Assembly: GCF_028736155.1 (NCBI RefSeq)
Contig: NZ_CP117879.1
Coordinates: forward strand, 4,340,001 to 4,404,000
Origin: Flavobacterium sp. KACC 22763
GTDB lineage: Bacteria > Bacteroidota > Bacteroidia > Flavobacteriales > Flavobacteriaceae
Length of the DNA stretch: 64,000 bases
Direction: 5' to 3'
Both the position numbers and the translations under genes were made by a program. The notes below the pieces were generated by a model. It searched no databases. It saw nothing but the letters and a program-made list of their open reading frames with translations, and had not been told where the DNA came from. Below, one piece after another: positions 43,516-51,777 of this stretch; position 1 is the first letter of the stretch, and each line of letters begins with the position of its first letter.

Positions 43516-45171
43516 TTACAAAGATACGCCGCGTTTCCACGGAATAAAATCGTCTTGGTTTAATTGAACTGCTTTCGGAATAATTTCGCCGCTTGCCGCT
43601 TTGATGCAATATTCTAAGATTTCCTCGCCCATTTCTTCAATAGATTTTTCGCCACTGATAATTGGTCCACAGTCAATATCGATAATATCTTTCATTCTGG
43701 TTGCCAAAACCGAATTTGTTGCTACTTTAATTACAGGACAGACTGGGTTTCCTGTCGGAGTTCCCAATCCAGTTGTAAACAAAATTAAAGTTGCTCCAGA
43801 AGCTGCTTTTCCAGTTGTTGCTTCTACGTCATTTCCTGGTGTACAAACCAAACTTAAACCTGGTTTTGTAACTAGTTCTGTATAATCTAAAACATCAACT
43901 ACAGGTGAAGTTCCGCCTTTTTTTGCCGCTCCAGCACTTTTGATGGCGTCTGTAATTAAACCATCTTTGATATTTCCCGGTGACGGATTCATATGGAAAC
44001 CAGAACCCACTTTATGTGCTAGTTCATCATAAGATTCCATTAAATCGATGAATTTTTTAGCCTTATCTTCCGTAACACATCTGTCAATTAAATTCTGCTC
44101 GGCACCGCATAATTCTGGAAATTCAGCCAAAAGAATTTTTCCGCCTAAAGCTACGACTAAATCTGAAGTATAACCCACAGCAGGATTTGCAGAAACACCG
44201 CTGAAACCATCACTTCCGCCACATTTTACACCAATACATAAATCGCTTAATGGGGCATCTGTTCTTTCGTATTTGTTGATTTCGATTAAACCTTCAAAAG
44301 TTTTTTTGATGGCATTTGTAATCAGAACTTCTTCGCTTTCTGTTTGCTGCTGTTCAAAAATAAACAATGGTTTGTCAAACTCTGGATTTTGTCTTTTTAC
44401 GTCATTTACAAAATCCTGAACTTGTAAATGCTGGCATCCTAAACTCAAAAGTGTGATTCCGCCAACGTTTGGATGATTGGCATAAGAAGCCAATAAAGCG
44501 CTCAAAGTAGAAGCGTCTTGGCGAGTTCCGCCACAACCTCCTTGGTGATTTAAGAATTTGATTCCGTCTACATTTTCAAAAACACGTTTGTTTTTTGGAG
44601 TCGGATTTAATTCAATATTGATATCATTAATGTCATTTCCGTTCAAGTAACCTTCCAGTAATTCGTGCGTAAATTGGTTGTATTTGTCTGTTACAGCATA
44701 ACCCAATTGTTTGTGTAAGGCTTCTTTGATTACGTCAAGATTTCTGTTTTCACAAAAAACAGTCGGGATAAAAAGCCAGTAATTTGCCGTTCCAACACGT
44801 CCGTCTTTTCTTTTGTAACCTTTAAAAGTTCTGTTTTCAAACTTAGAAACATCTGGTGCATTCCATTCGTAAGAAGCATTTCTGTAAGCGTAAGGATCTG
44901 CAGCATGTTTTAGGTTTTCGGTCGTCATTAAACTTCCTTTTGCCACATCGTTTTGCACTTTTCCAACCAAAACACCGTACATATTTACTTCTTCTCCCTG
45001 CTTCATGTCCTGCATGTAGAATTTGTGTTTGGCTTTGATGAGGTCTTGTAAAACGTAAGTTTCATTTTCAAAATGAATCGAATCGCCTTTTTGAAGATCG
45101 GTTAAGGCAACCAATACATTATCGTCTGGATGCAGTTTTACAACCAGTTTTTTTGTGTTATTCTCAGACAT
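43516..45171 (-). CDS. UxaA-type altronate dehydratase family protein
   Basis: 551 residues with the N-terminal SAF domain (KLHPDDNVLVALTDLQKGD) and the long UxaA domain (GYKRKDGRVGTANYWLF, LNHQGGCGGTRQD, GVKCGGSDGFSGVSANPAVG, STGKAASGATLILFTTGLGTPTGNPVCPV-type blocks). UxaA enzymes remove water from sugar acids. In this cluster it probably dehydrates L-fuconate, in place of the enolase-type L-fuconate dehydratase of other bacteria. The ATG at 45171 is chosen over a TTG at 45204. It is the first gene of a four-gene operon and is divergent from the AraC gene. Confidence 0.9.
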   Translation of the reverse strand: MSENNTKKLVVKLHPDDNVLVALTDLQKGDSIHFENETYVLQDLIKAKHKFYMQDMKQGEEVNMYGVLVGKVQNDVAKGSLMTTENLKHAADPYAYRNASYEWNAPDVSKFENRTFKGYKRKDGRVGTANYWLFIPTVFCENRNLDVIKEALHKQLGYAVTDKYNQFTHELLEGYLNGNDINDINIELNPTPKNKRVFENVDGIKFLNHQGGCGGTRQDASTLSALLASYANHPNVGGITLLSLGCQHLQVQDFVNDVKRQNPEFDKPLFIFEQQQTESEEVLITNAIKKTFEGLIEINKYERTDAPLSDLCIGVKCGGSDGFSGVSANPAVGYTSDLVVALGGKILLAEFPELCGAEQNLIDRCVTEDKAKKFIDLMESYDELAHKVGSGFHMNPSPGNIKDGLITDAIKSAGAAKKGGTSPVVDVLDYTELVTKPGLSLVCTPGNDVEATTGKAASGATLILFTTGLGTPTGNPVCPVIKVATNSVLATRMKDIIDIDCGPIISGEKSIEEMGEEILEYCIKAASGEIIPKAVQLNQDDFIPWKRGVSL

Positions 45172-45329
45172 TGTGTGTTGTTTTTTCTTTTTTTTTGATG
45201 TCAATGCTTTCCTTCTATAACATTTTAATCTTCTGATTTTGTATAGAATTCGGGCAGTTAACGAAAAATAAAATTAGTTTTTTTATACATTGGTTAATAG
45301 TCTAATATTATCCTTATCTAATCTTTAAT

Positions 45330-45337
45330 TATCTTTG
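45330..45337 (+). promoter_or_regulatory. -7 element of the AraC-family gene
   Basis: TATCTTTG (TAnnTTTG) ends 4 nt before the ATG at 45342, followed by TAGT. The same geometry is seen for rbfA (TATTTTTG then CAGT). A leaderless transcript is likely. Confidence 0.55.
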
Positions 45338-45341
45338 TAGT

Positions 45342-46232
45342 ATGAAATTGGAACAAACCAAAATAGCGTCTTATCTCAATACGAAGGTTTCGGTGCTGAA
45401 TCGTATTGAACCTTTTTTTCAAGCACCCTTTCATTCGCATCCCGAATTGGAATTGGTATATGTAAAAGAGAGTTTCGGCAAACGAATTATCGGAAATTCG
45501 GTAATGCCTTTTGCGCCTGGAGATATGGTTTTTTTAGGTTCTGATATTCCACATGTTTGGCTGAATGATGAGAAATATTATCAGGGAATTGAGGATTTAA
45601 GAGCCAATTCGATTGTCGTATATTTTCATAAAGATATTTTCGGGCCGACTTTTTACGAATTAAAAGAAACCCAAAAAATCAACGAACTCTTTTTTCAAGC
45701 CGGAAAAGGAATTTCGATTATCGGAAAAACCAATAAACAGATTGCGAAAAAACTGGAGAAATTAGTTTCTAAAAAAGACTTCGAAGTTATTGTCGGACTT
45801 TTTGAGATTTTGTCTATTCTTTCTGAAAGTCAGGATACGATTTACATCAATGACGAAATTTATTCTCTGATGCAGAAAGATTCGAAAGTAGATCGTCTTT
45901 CTGAGGTTTTTCAATACGTCAACAAAAATTATAAAAAGAATATTTCCTTAGAAGAAATTGCCGCAGTCGCGAATATGACGCGGACTTCTTTTTGTAGAAT
46001 GTTCAGGATAAAAACGAAAAAGAATTTTATAGATTATCTGCACGAAATCCGAATTTCAAATGCCTGTAAATTGTTGTTGGAAACCGATAAAAGCATGTCG
46101 GAGATTGCTTATGAATGCGGTTATAAAACGGCTTCAAACTTCAATAAACTCTTCAAAAAAGTTAAGGGAATTACGCCTTCGGATTTTAAAAATAACGCAA
46201 AAGTTAGTTTTGCCACAGATTACAAGGATTAA
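45342..46232 (+). CDS. AraC family transcriptional regulator
   Basis: 296 residues. An N-terminal cupin-type sensor (FHSHPELELVYV, FAPGDMVFLGSDIPHVW) is followed by a C-terminal double helix-turn-helix (ISLEEIAAVANMTRTSFCRMFR and MSEIAYECGYKTASNFNKLFKKVKGITPSDFK). It lies divergent to the dehydratase operon, and is probably its activator in response to the deoxy sugar. The last residues, FATDYKD and the stop, are coded by an arm of the CCACAGATTA repeat. The ATG lies 4 nt after a TAnnTTTG box. Confidence 0.92.
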   Translation: MKLEQTKIASYLNTKVSVLNRIEPFFQAPFHSHPELELVYVKESFGKRIIGNSVMPFAPGDMVFLGSDIPHVWLNDEKYYQGIEDLRANSIVVYFHKDIFGPTFYELKETQKINELFFQAGKGISIIGKTNKQIAKKLEKLVSKKDFEVIVGLFEILSILSESQDTIYINDEIYSLMQKDSKVDRLSEVFQYVNKNYKKNISLEEIAAVANMTRTSFCRMFRIKTKKNFIDYLHEIRISNACKLLLETDKSMSEIAYECGYKTASNFNKLFKKVKGITPSDFKNNAKVSFATDYKD

Positions 46233-46240
46233 AAGGATTT
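46210..46240 (+). repeat. arm of the CCACAGATTA repeat family overlapping a gene end
   Basis: TGCCACAGATTACAAGGATT with AAAAGGATT is the same arm as at 13666. It supplies the last codons and the stop (TAA at 46230-46232) of the AraC gene. Confidence 0.55.
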
Positions 46241-46270
46241 TTATACAAATCTGCGTGAGAAATAAATAAG

Positions 46271-46349
46271 TTGCCACGAATTACACAAATTAACCCGAAT
46301 TTTTTATTTAGAAATATAAATTAGTGGAAATTAGTGTAATTCGTGGCAA
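46271..46349. repeat. intergenic inverted repeat, CCACGAATT family
   Basis: TTGCCACGAATTACACAAATT and ATTAGTGTAATTCGTGGCAA pair around an AT-rich centre. It lies between the convergent AraC and SDR genes. Confidence 0.8.
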
Positions 46350-46359
46350 ACTAAAAAAA

Positions 46360-47139
46360 TTAAATAGATCTATCTAAATGAGTGTAACCACCATCAACAT
46401 AAATAATCTGTCCGGTGGTATGGCTTGATTTTTCAGACAATAAGAAAACCACCATATTTGCGATTTCTTCTGCAGTTGTCATTCTGTTTTCTAGCGGGAT
46501 ATTTTTGGTAATAGCAGCCAATTTTTCTTCTTTATTTTCAAAAGTATTAATCCAGGTTTCGTAAAGCGGCGTGTAACATTCTGCTACGATTACAGCGTTT
46601 ACACGAATGCTGTATTTTAGCAATTCAACAGCCCATTCTCTGGTTAAAGCATTTCTTCCACCGTTTGAAGCGGCGTACGCTGAGGTTCCGCCTTGTCCAG
46701 TTTCGGCAGTTTTAGAACCAATGTTTACAATTGCTCCTTTTGATTCTTTAAGATACGGAAGTGCGTGTTGTGCCATCAAATAATAATGCACTAAATTTTT
46801 GTGAAGCGAAGCAGCGAAATCTTCATAATTTCCGTTTTCTAATCCAACGCCATCATTAACTCCGGCATTGTTTACAAGTCCGTCAATGCGACCGAATTTT
46901 GTGATTACGGCTTCAACGGCTTTTTTGCAGTCTTCAGGTTTTGTCAAATCGGCGGCAACTTGGTGCGCTTCTTTCCCAATGGCTTTTAATTCTTCTACGG
47001 CTTTGATGTTGTCATTTTCGTTACGACCAACAATAAACGGAATGGCATTTTCTTCGGCTAAAACCTTAACGATTCCTAAACCGATTCCCTTTGCACCTCC
47101 CGTAACGATAATGATTTTTTGGGTTAATGATAACTGCAT
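46360..47139 (-). CDS. SDR dehydrogenase, probable L-fucose dehydrogenase
   Basis: 259 residues with SDR motifs VTGGAKGIGLG, NNAGVNDGV, NIGSKTAETG (Ser), YAASNGGRNAL (Tyr; the usual Lys is replaced by Gly in the visible YAASNGG, with Arg nearby) and AECYTPLYETW. It is related to the L-fucose dehydrogenases of Bacteroidota clusters that oxidise the sugar to the lactone. The YxxxK motif reads Y-A-A-S-N here, so the catalytic Lys is unclear and deserves a look. Its location beside the fucose-type genes supports the role. Confidence 0.78.
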   Translation of the reverse strand: MQLSLTQKIIIVTGGAKGIGLGIVKVLAEENAIPFIVGRNENDNIKAVEELKAIGKEAHQVAADLTKPEDCKKAVEAVITKFGRIDGLVNNAGVNDGVGLENGNYEDFAASLHKNLVHYYLMAQHALPYLKESKGAIVNIGSKTAETGQGGTSAYAASNGGRNALTREWAVELLKYSIRVNAVIVAECYTPLYETWINTFENKEEKLAAITKNIPLENRMTTAEEIANMVVFLLSEKSSHTTGQIIYVDGGYTHLDRSI

Positions 47140-47172
47140 GATTTTATTTATTATAATTTATTGCTAGGACAT

Positions 47173-47318
47173 TTTTAAACACATAGAATCATAGCTCATC
47201 TTTGTCTAAAAAAGGCATTTCATTTATCTAAATTCACATAGACTATGTGTTCAAATCTAGATTTGTTTTTTACTCTTTTTTATAGGTTAAAAAAATCTAT
47301 GTTTCTATGTGTTAAAAT
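47173..47318 (+). repeat. ~145-bp intergenic element, copy 2
   Basis: The end arms AAACACATAGAATCATAG and CTATGTTTCTATGTGTT enclose AAAAAAGGCATTTCATTTA and a central CACATAG-ACTATGTG palindrome. Plus orientation. It lies in the space between the SDR gene and the SSS gene terminator. Confidence 0.8.
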
Positions 47319-47330
47319 ATTTTTTAAAAA

Positions 47331-47367
47331 TTTACAGCTGTTGTTCATGACAAACAACAGCTGTAAA
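47331..47367 (-). terminator. intrinsic terminator of the SSS symporter gene
   Basis: A 15-bp perfect stem (TTTACAGCTGTTGTT with its complement) around a 7-nt loop, followed on the minus strand by a T run. It lies 26 nt downstream of the symporter stop. Confidence 0.85.
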
Positions 47368-47392
47368 AAGAGAGAATTGAACTGATAATTTA

Positions 47393-49078
47393 TTACCAGA
47401 ACTTAACATAAAGCGCCACAATAATCAGTAATGTAATTACGATTAATACTGTAGTTTGTGGCTGTACTTTGAACATTCCAGGTTCTGTCTCGAATGCTTT
47501 TGGGTTTACTTTTGGACCAGCAAAACTTATCAAGATCATCGCAATCATTGTGAATAAGAATGATAATCCCATACAGATGTGGAACGGAATTTCGAAAGCT
47601 CCTTTTCCATTAGAGTATGCTGTGTATAAAAGTGTGTCGTTTCCAAATAAAGCTGGTGCATATTCGTTGAATAAAACAGATAATAAGAATCCTAATATTA
47701 CACCAACGATTGCTGCTGTTCCAGTAGTTCTTTTCCAGAACATACCTAAGAAGAACATGGCAAAAACTCCAGGGCTAATGAATCCAGTGTATTTTTGGAT
47801 GTATGTAAATCCTCCAACTCCACCAATTCCTAAGATGTCATTCCAAGTAAATAAAACTGCTAAAAGCATGGCAACAAAAACGGCAATACGCCCAATGTTT
47901 ACTTGTTGTTTTTCACCAGCTTCTTTTTGAATGTATTTTTTATGAACATCTAATGTATAGATTGTAGAAATACTGTTTACTTTTCCAGCCAAAGATGCTA
48001 CGATTGCTGCAGTTAAAGCAGCGACAGAAAGTCCTTTTAATCCAGTTGGAAGGAATGTTAATACAGCAGAATAAGCTCCATCTTTTCCTCCAACCAATTG
48101 AGGCAAATGTCCGTTTGTGTACAAAACGTAAGCAGCAATACCAGGAAGCATTACGATAAGCGGCATTAATAATTTTAACATACCAGCAAATAAAATTCCT
48201 GTACGAGCTGTTTGCAAATCTGCTCCAAGTGCTCTTTGTGTAATGTATTGGTTACATCCCCAGTAGTTTAAGTTGATGATCCAGATACCAGCAGCGTAAG
48301 ATAACAATCCTGGGAAAGTTAAATATTTATCGATTTCAAGCTGAGAAGATGCAGCAGTTGGTTTCGGAATAATCATTTTGAAATGTTCTGGCGCTTCTTT
48401 CATTAAGACTTTAAAACCTGCAATTGCATTTTCGCCAACACCAAAATATTGACCAACTGTTGTTAAGGCAATATAAGAAGTCACTAAACCTCCGATGATT
48501 AAAACCGCAACCTGAATAACGTCTGTATAAGCCACAACTTTCATTCCTCCAAGAGAAATAAATAAAGCAAAAACAGCTAACCCGATCATGATAGCATGAA
48601 GATACTGACCTCCTGCAAGACCATTAATAGCAACAGCTCCTAGATATAAAATAGAAGTAAGGTTTACAAAAACATATAAAAACAACCAGAATACTGCCAT
48701 GATAAGCGCAGTAGACTCATTATAACGTGTTTTTAAGAATTGCGGCATAGTGTAAATCTTGTTTTTAAGATAAACAGGAATAAACCATACAGCCACAATA
48801 ATAAGAGCAACAGCAGCAAGCCATTCGTAAGCAGCAACAGCGATTCCTAAGAAGAAACCTTCACCGCTCATTCCAATGAACTGCTCGGCAGAGATATTAG
48901 AAGCAATAAGAGAAGCTCCAATTGCCCACCAAGTTAAATTTCCTTCAGCCAAAAAGTAAGCTTTAGCATCGTGTTCGTCTTGTTTACGTTTACGATAAAC
49001 GGTGTAACCGTAGACAGAGACTACGATAAAATAAATAATAAAAACCGCATAGTCTGCGAAAGCGAGGTTTTGGTTCAT
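47393..49078 (-). CDS. sodium:solute symporter (SSS/SGLT type), candidate arabinose or galactose importer
   Basis: 561 residues, about 14 helices of the SSS fold. WAIGASLIASNISAEQFIGMSG contains the Na2 and sugar-site pattern of SGLT proteins, and WGCNQYITQRALGA and SLAGKVNSISTIYTLD are further family blocks. It couples Na+ to sugar uptake across the inner membrane. It lies after galK-galT, suggesting galactose; but a palindrome like that of the arabinose genes precedes its promoter (49255), suggesting arabinose. Both could be substrates. A clear terminator follows. Confidence 0.9.
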   Translation of the reverse strand: MNQNLAFADYAVFIIYFIVVSVYGYTVYRKRKQDEHDAKAYFLAEGNLTWWAIGASLIASNISAEQFIGMSGEGFFLGIAVAAYEWLAAVALIIVAVWFIPVYLKNKIYTMPQFLKTRYNESTALIMAVFWLFLYVFVNLTSILYLGAVAINGLAGGQYLHAIMIGLAVFALFISLGGMKVVAYTDVIQVAVLIIGGLVTSYIALTTVGQYFGVGENAIAGFKVLMKEAPEHFKMIIPKPTAASSQLEIDKYLTFPGLLSYAAGIWIINLNYWGCNQYITQRALGADLQTARTGILFAGMLKLLMPLIVMLPGIAAYVLYTNGHLPQLVGGKDGAYSAVLTFLPTGLKGLSVAALTAAIVASLAGKVNSISTIYTLDVHKKYIQKEAGEKQQVNIGRIAVFVAMLLAVLFTWNDILGIGGVGGFTYIQKYTGFISPGVFAMFFLGMFWKRTTGTAAIVGVILGFLLSVLFNEYAPALFGNDTLLYTAYSNGKGAFEIPFHICMGLSFLFTMIAMILISFAGPKVNPKAFETEPGMFKVQPQTTVLIVITLLIIVALYVKFW

Positions 49079-49217
49079 TGTTAGTAGTATTTTAAATAAT
49101 TATTATAGGTTGTTTGTTTATGTGGTTTTAAAATCAGTTTTTGTGTTGTTAAATCTTGTTAAAAATGCAAGATGTGTTTTATTTCTGTTATTTTTTTGCG
49201 AAAATAAAAGCAGAAGC

Positions 49218-49225
49218 CAAATGTA
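49218..49225 (-). promoter_or_regulatory. -7 element of the SSS symporter promoter
   Basis: Minus-strand TACATTTG (plus CAAATGTA) matches TAnnTTTG. A palindrome 30 nt upstream (49255-49273) would sit at or near the -33 region. Leader of about 130 nt. Confidence 0.5.
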
Positions 49226-49254
49226 AAATAAAATTTTAGAAATCAGCTATTAGT

Positions 49255-49273
49255 AAATGTGTTTTTTACATTT
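49255..49273. promoter_or_regulatory. candidate AraR operator upstream of the symporter
   Basis: AAATGT-GTTTTTT-ACATTT: inverted half-sites with a 7-nt spacer, the same design as three other sites near arabinose genes (54853, 55091, 56893). Confidence 0.6.
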
Positions 49274-49330
49274 ATCAGCTTAGAATTGTGTTAAATTTTT
49301 ATTTTTTGAATTTATTACAAGAATAAACGT

Positions 49331-50389
49331 CTACACTTTTACCAGACTTTTGTAATGTACATCTGAAAGCTGTCTTAAAACTTCGGCACTTTTTTCAGGT
49401 GTAATGTCACGTTGCGATTCTCCCAACATTTCGTATCCAACCATAAACTTCTTTACAGTTGCTGATCTTAACAACGGCGGGTAGAAGTGCATGTGAAAAT
49501 GCCATTCTGGATGCAATAAACCATCTGTTGGAGATTGGTGAATTCCTGAAGAATATGGAAATGAAGTATTAAATAAATTGTCGTACTTCGTTGTTAACTG
49601 TTTTAAGATTTTCGCGAAAGCGGTACTTTCTTCAGCAGTAAAATCGGTGATTTTGTTTACAGCTCTTTTGCTTACAATCATCGTTTCGTAAGGCCAAATT
49701 GCCCAAAAAGGAACCAGTGCTACAAAATGATCATTTTCGATTACGATTCTTTCTCCAGCTTTCAATTCAGCTTTAACATAATCTTCTAATAATGTTCTGT
49801 CGTTTTTATCGTAATACGATTTTAAGCTGTTTTGTGTTTTTTCAACCTGAGTAGGCAATGACGATTGTGCCCAAATTTGTCCGTGCGGATGCGGGTTGCT
49901 GCAACCCATTACGCTTCCTTTGTTTTCAAAAATCTGAACGTGGTTGATGTATTTTATATTACCTAAATCGGTGTATTCTTTCTGCCAGGTTTTGATGATA
50001 TTTTCAATATCGGCAATTTCCATTTCTGGCAATGTCAGATCATGTCTTGGTGAAAAGCAAACCACTCTCGAAATTCCCTGTTCTGGTTTTGCCTTAAAAA
50101 AGGTATGTTTAATATCATCTTCAAAAATGATTTCATCCTGCTTCATGGCAGCAAAATCATTTTCAAAAACAAAACTGCTTTCATATTGAGGATTATTCAT
50201 TCCGTTGGCGCGAACATTTCCCGGACACAAATAACAAGTTGAGTCATATTTAGGAAGTTCTTCGGTTGAAATAGTTTCATTTTGTCCCTGCCAAGGACGT
50301 TTTGCACGATGAGGCGAAACTAATACCCATTCGTTAATTAATGGATTGAAACGTCTGTGCGGATCTTCGTTAATGTCAAAATTTTTCAT
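49331..50389 (-). CDS. galT: galactose-1-phosphate uridylyltransferase
   Basis: 352 residues with the HIT-type GalT fold: RFNPLINEWVLVSPHRAKRPW, CYLCPGN (zinc-binding Cys pair), and CSNPHPHGQIWA with the His-Pro-His active site. HFVALVPFWAIWPYE and HWHFHMHFYPPLLRS-like blocks complete it. It exchanges UMP between UDP-glucose and galactose-1-phosphate in the Leloir pathway. It is 17 nt downstream of galK. UDP-galactose epimerase is not in the window. Confidence 0.95.
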   Translation of the reverse strand: MKNFDINEDPHRRFNPLINEWVLVSPHRAKRPWQGQNETISTEELPKYDSTCYLCPGNVRANGMNNPQYESSFVFENDFAAMKQDEIIFEDDIKHTFFKAKPEQGISRVVCFSPRHDLTLPEMEIADIENIIKTWQKEYTDLGNIKYINHVQIFENKGSVMGCSNPHPHGQIWAQSSLPTQVEKTQNSLKSYYDKNDRTLLEDYVKAELKAGERIVIENDHFVALVPFWAIWPYETMIVSKRAVNKITDFTAEESTAFAKILKQLTTKYDNLFNTSFPYSSGIHQSPTDGLLHPEWHFHMHFYPPLLRSATVKKFMVGYEMLGESQRDITPEKSAEVLRQLSDVHYKSLVKV

Positions 50390-50406
50390 TGTACAGTGTT
50401 GTGGTT

Positions 50407-51567
50407 TTAAAGTAGCGTTGTTCCGTTTGAGATTTTTACATCGTAGAATTTTAATTCAATTCCAAATGTATCTAAATAAAGTTTTGAAAACTTACGCTTA
50501 ACCTCATTTTCATGTCCTTTTTTAACTAAATTAATAGTGCAGCCTCCAAAACCGCCTCCCATTAGTCGAGAACCAATAATAGCATCGTCTTCTTTTGCGG
50601 TATCAACAAGCATGTCTAATTCTTCGCAACTTACTTCATATTCTTGCGATAAACCATAATGAGTTTCAAAAAGCAGTTCTCCTAAAAGCTCTATATTTCC
50701 TTGGTCTAAAGCTTCGCAAGCTTTGATAACACGATTGATTTCTTTTACAACAAAATGAACTCTACTGAAAACTTTTTCAGTCATCTTATCTTTTAGGCTC
50801 AAAACCTGTTCTTCTGTAGCGTTTCTAAAAGTTTTTACTTCTGGAAAATGGCTTTTTATAATCGATAAACCTTCTTCACATTCGATTCTTCTTGTATTGT
50901 ATTCTGATGTAAAAAGCGAATGTTTTACATTAGAATCAAATAAAACCAAAGAATAATCTTTAAAGTCGGCATTATGATATTCAAAATCTAAAGTGTTGCA
51001 GTCTAGCTGAATTACTTTGTTTTCAAGTCCATGTACACTAGAAAATTGATCCATAATTCCGCAGTTGATTCCAACCCAATGTTCTGCTTTTTGTCCTAAT
51101 AACGAAATGTCTTTTTTCTCAATTTTTAAATCAAAAAGAGATTTTATTCCGAAAATCATTCCGCATTCTAAAGCCGCAGAAGAAGATAATCCAGAACCAA
51201 CCGGGATATTGCTGCTGAAAACACAATTGAAACCTTCAAAAGAAAATCCGTTGTCTTGCAATTGCTTAATAACGCCTCGAATATAATTGGTCCAAACTAC
51301 ATCACTTAGCTTTACTTCTTGAGTCAAATCGATTTCAAATTCTTCGTTTAAATCGATAGCTATTATTTTGGAAGTAGTAGTGTTGTTTTTTGCAAAAGCA
51401 AAGCAAATCACTTTGTCAATTGCAGCAGGTAAAACATAACCGTCATTGTAGTCAATATGCTCGCCAATGATGTTGATTCTGCCTGGAGAAAGTACCGTTT
51501 TTTGGGGAGAAGACCCGAAAGATTTCTCAAAAAAAGCAACGGTATTTTGTATTAAAATGTCATTCAT
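50407..51567 (-). CDS. galK: galactokinase
   Basis: 386 residues of the GHMP kinase family. The signature GRINIIGEHIDYNDGYVLP (sugar site), the phosphate loop IPVGSGLSSSAALECG, and the third motif GSRLMGGGFGGCTI are all present. It phosphorylates galactose. The ATG at 51567 (MNDILIQN) is the proper start; a longer reading at 51639 adds residues unlike the family. Downstream it is joined to galT at 17 nt. A repeat copy fills the space to galM. Confidence 0.95.
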   Translation of the reverse strand: MNDILIQNTVAFFEKSFGSSPQKTVLSPGRINIIGEHIDYNDGYVLPAAIDKVICFAFAKNNTTTSKIIAIDLNEEFEIDLTQEVKLSDVVWTNYIRGVIKQLQDNGFSFEGFNCVFSSNIPVGSGLSSSAALECGMIFGIKSLFDLKIEKKDISLLGQKAEHWVGINCGIMDQFSSVHGLENKVIQLDCNTLDFEYHNADFKDYSLVLFDSNVKHSLFTSEYNTRRIECEEGLSIIKSHFPEVKTFRNATEEQVLSLKDKMTEKVFSRVHFVVKEINRVIKACEALDQGNIELLGELLFETHYGLSQEYEVSCEELDMLVDTAKEDDAIIGSRLMGGGFGGCTINLVKKGHENEVKRKFSKLYLDTFGIELKFYDVKISNGTTLL

Positions 51568-51620
51568 TATATAGTTAGTTGTATTGTAGTTTTTGGAATT
51601 TATGATTCTTTTGAGTGATT

Positions 51621-51766
51621 TTTTAACACATAGAAACATAGTTTTTGTAAACTTAAAAAAGGCGTTTCACTAGTTTAAATGCACATAGTATACTATGTGA
51701 AAGAAATATTTTTCTCTTTGCCTTCTTTTTTTGAGCATAGAATCTATGTTTCTATGTGTTGAAATT
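51621..51766 (+). repeat. ~145-bp intergenic element, copy 3
   Basis: End arms AACACATAGAAACATAG and CTATGTTTCTATGTGTT enclose AAAAAAGGCGTTTCACTAG and a CACATAG-TATA-CTATGTG centre. It is almost identical to the reverse complement of copy 4 (53943), including the non-palindromic TTTCTCTTTGCCTTC part. Confidence 0.85.
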
Positions 51767-51777
51767 ACATTTTGTTC

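Noticed and set aside
46360..47139. Assignment as a fatty-acid FabG reductase
   Set aside because: Gene neighbours are sugar-acid enzymes, and the sequence is nearer to sugar dehydrogenases than to FabG at 35044.
47469..47930. 153-codon reading frame antisense to the SSS symporter
   Set aside because: It mirrors membrane-helix codons of the symporter and has Pro/Asn-rich nonsense composition.
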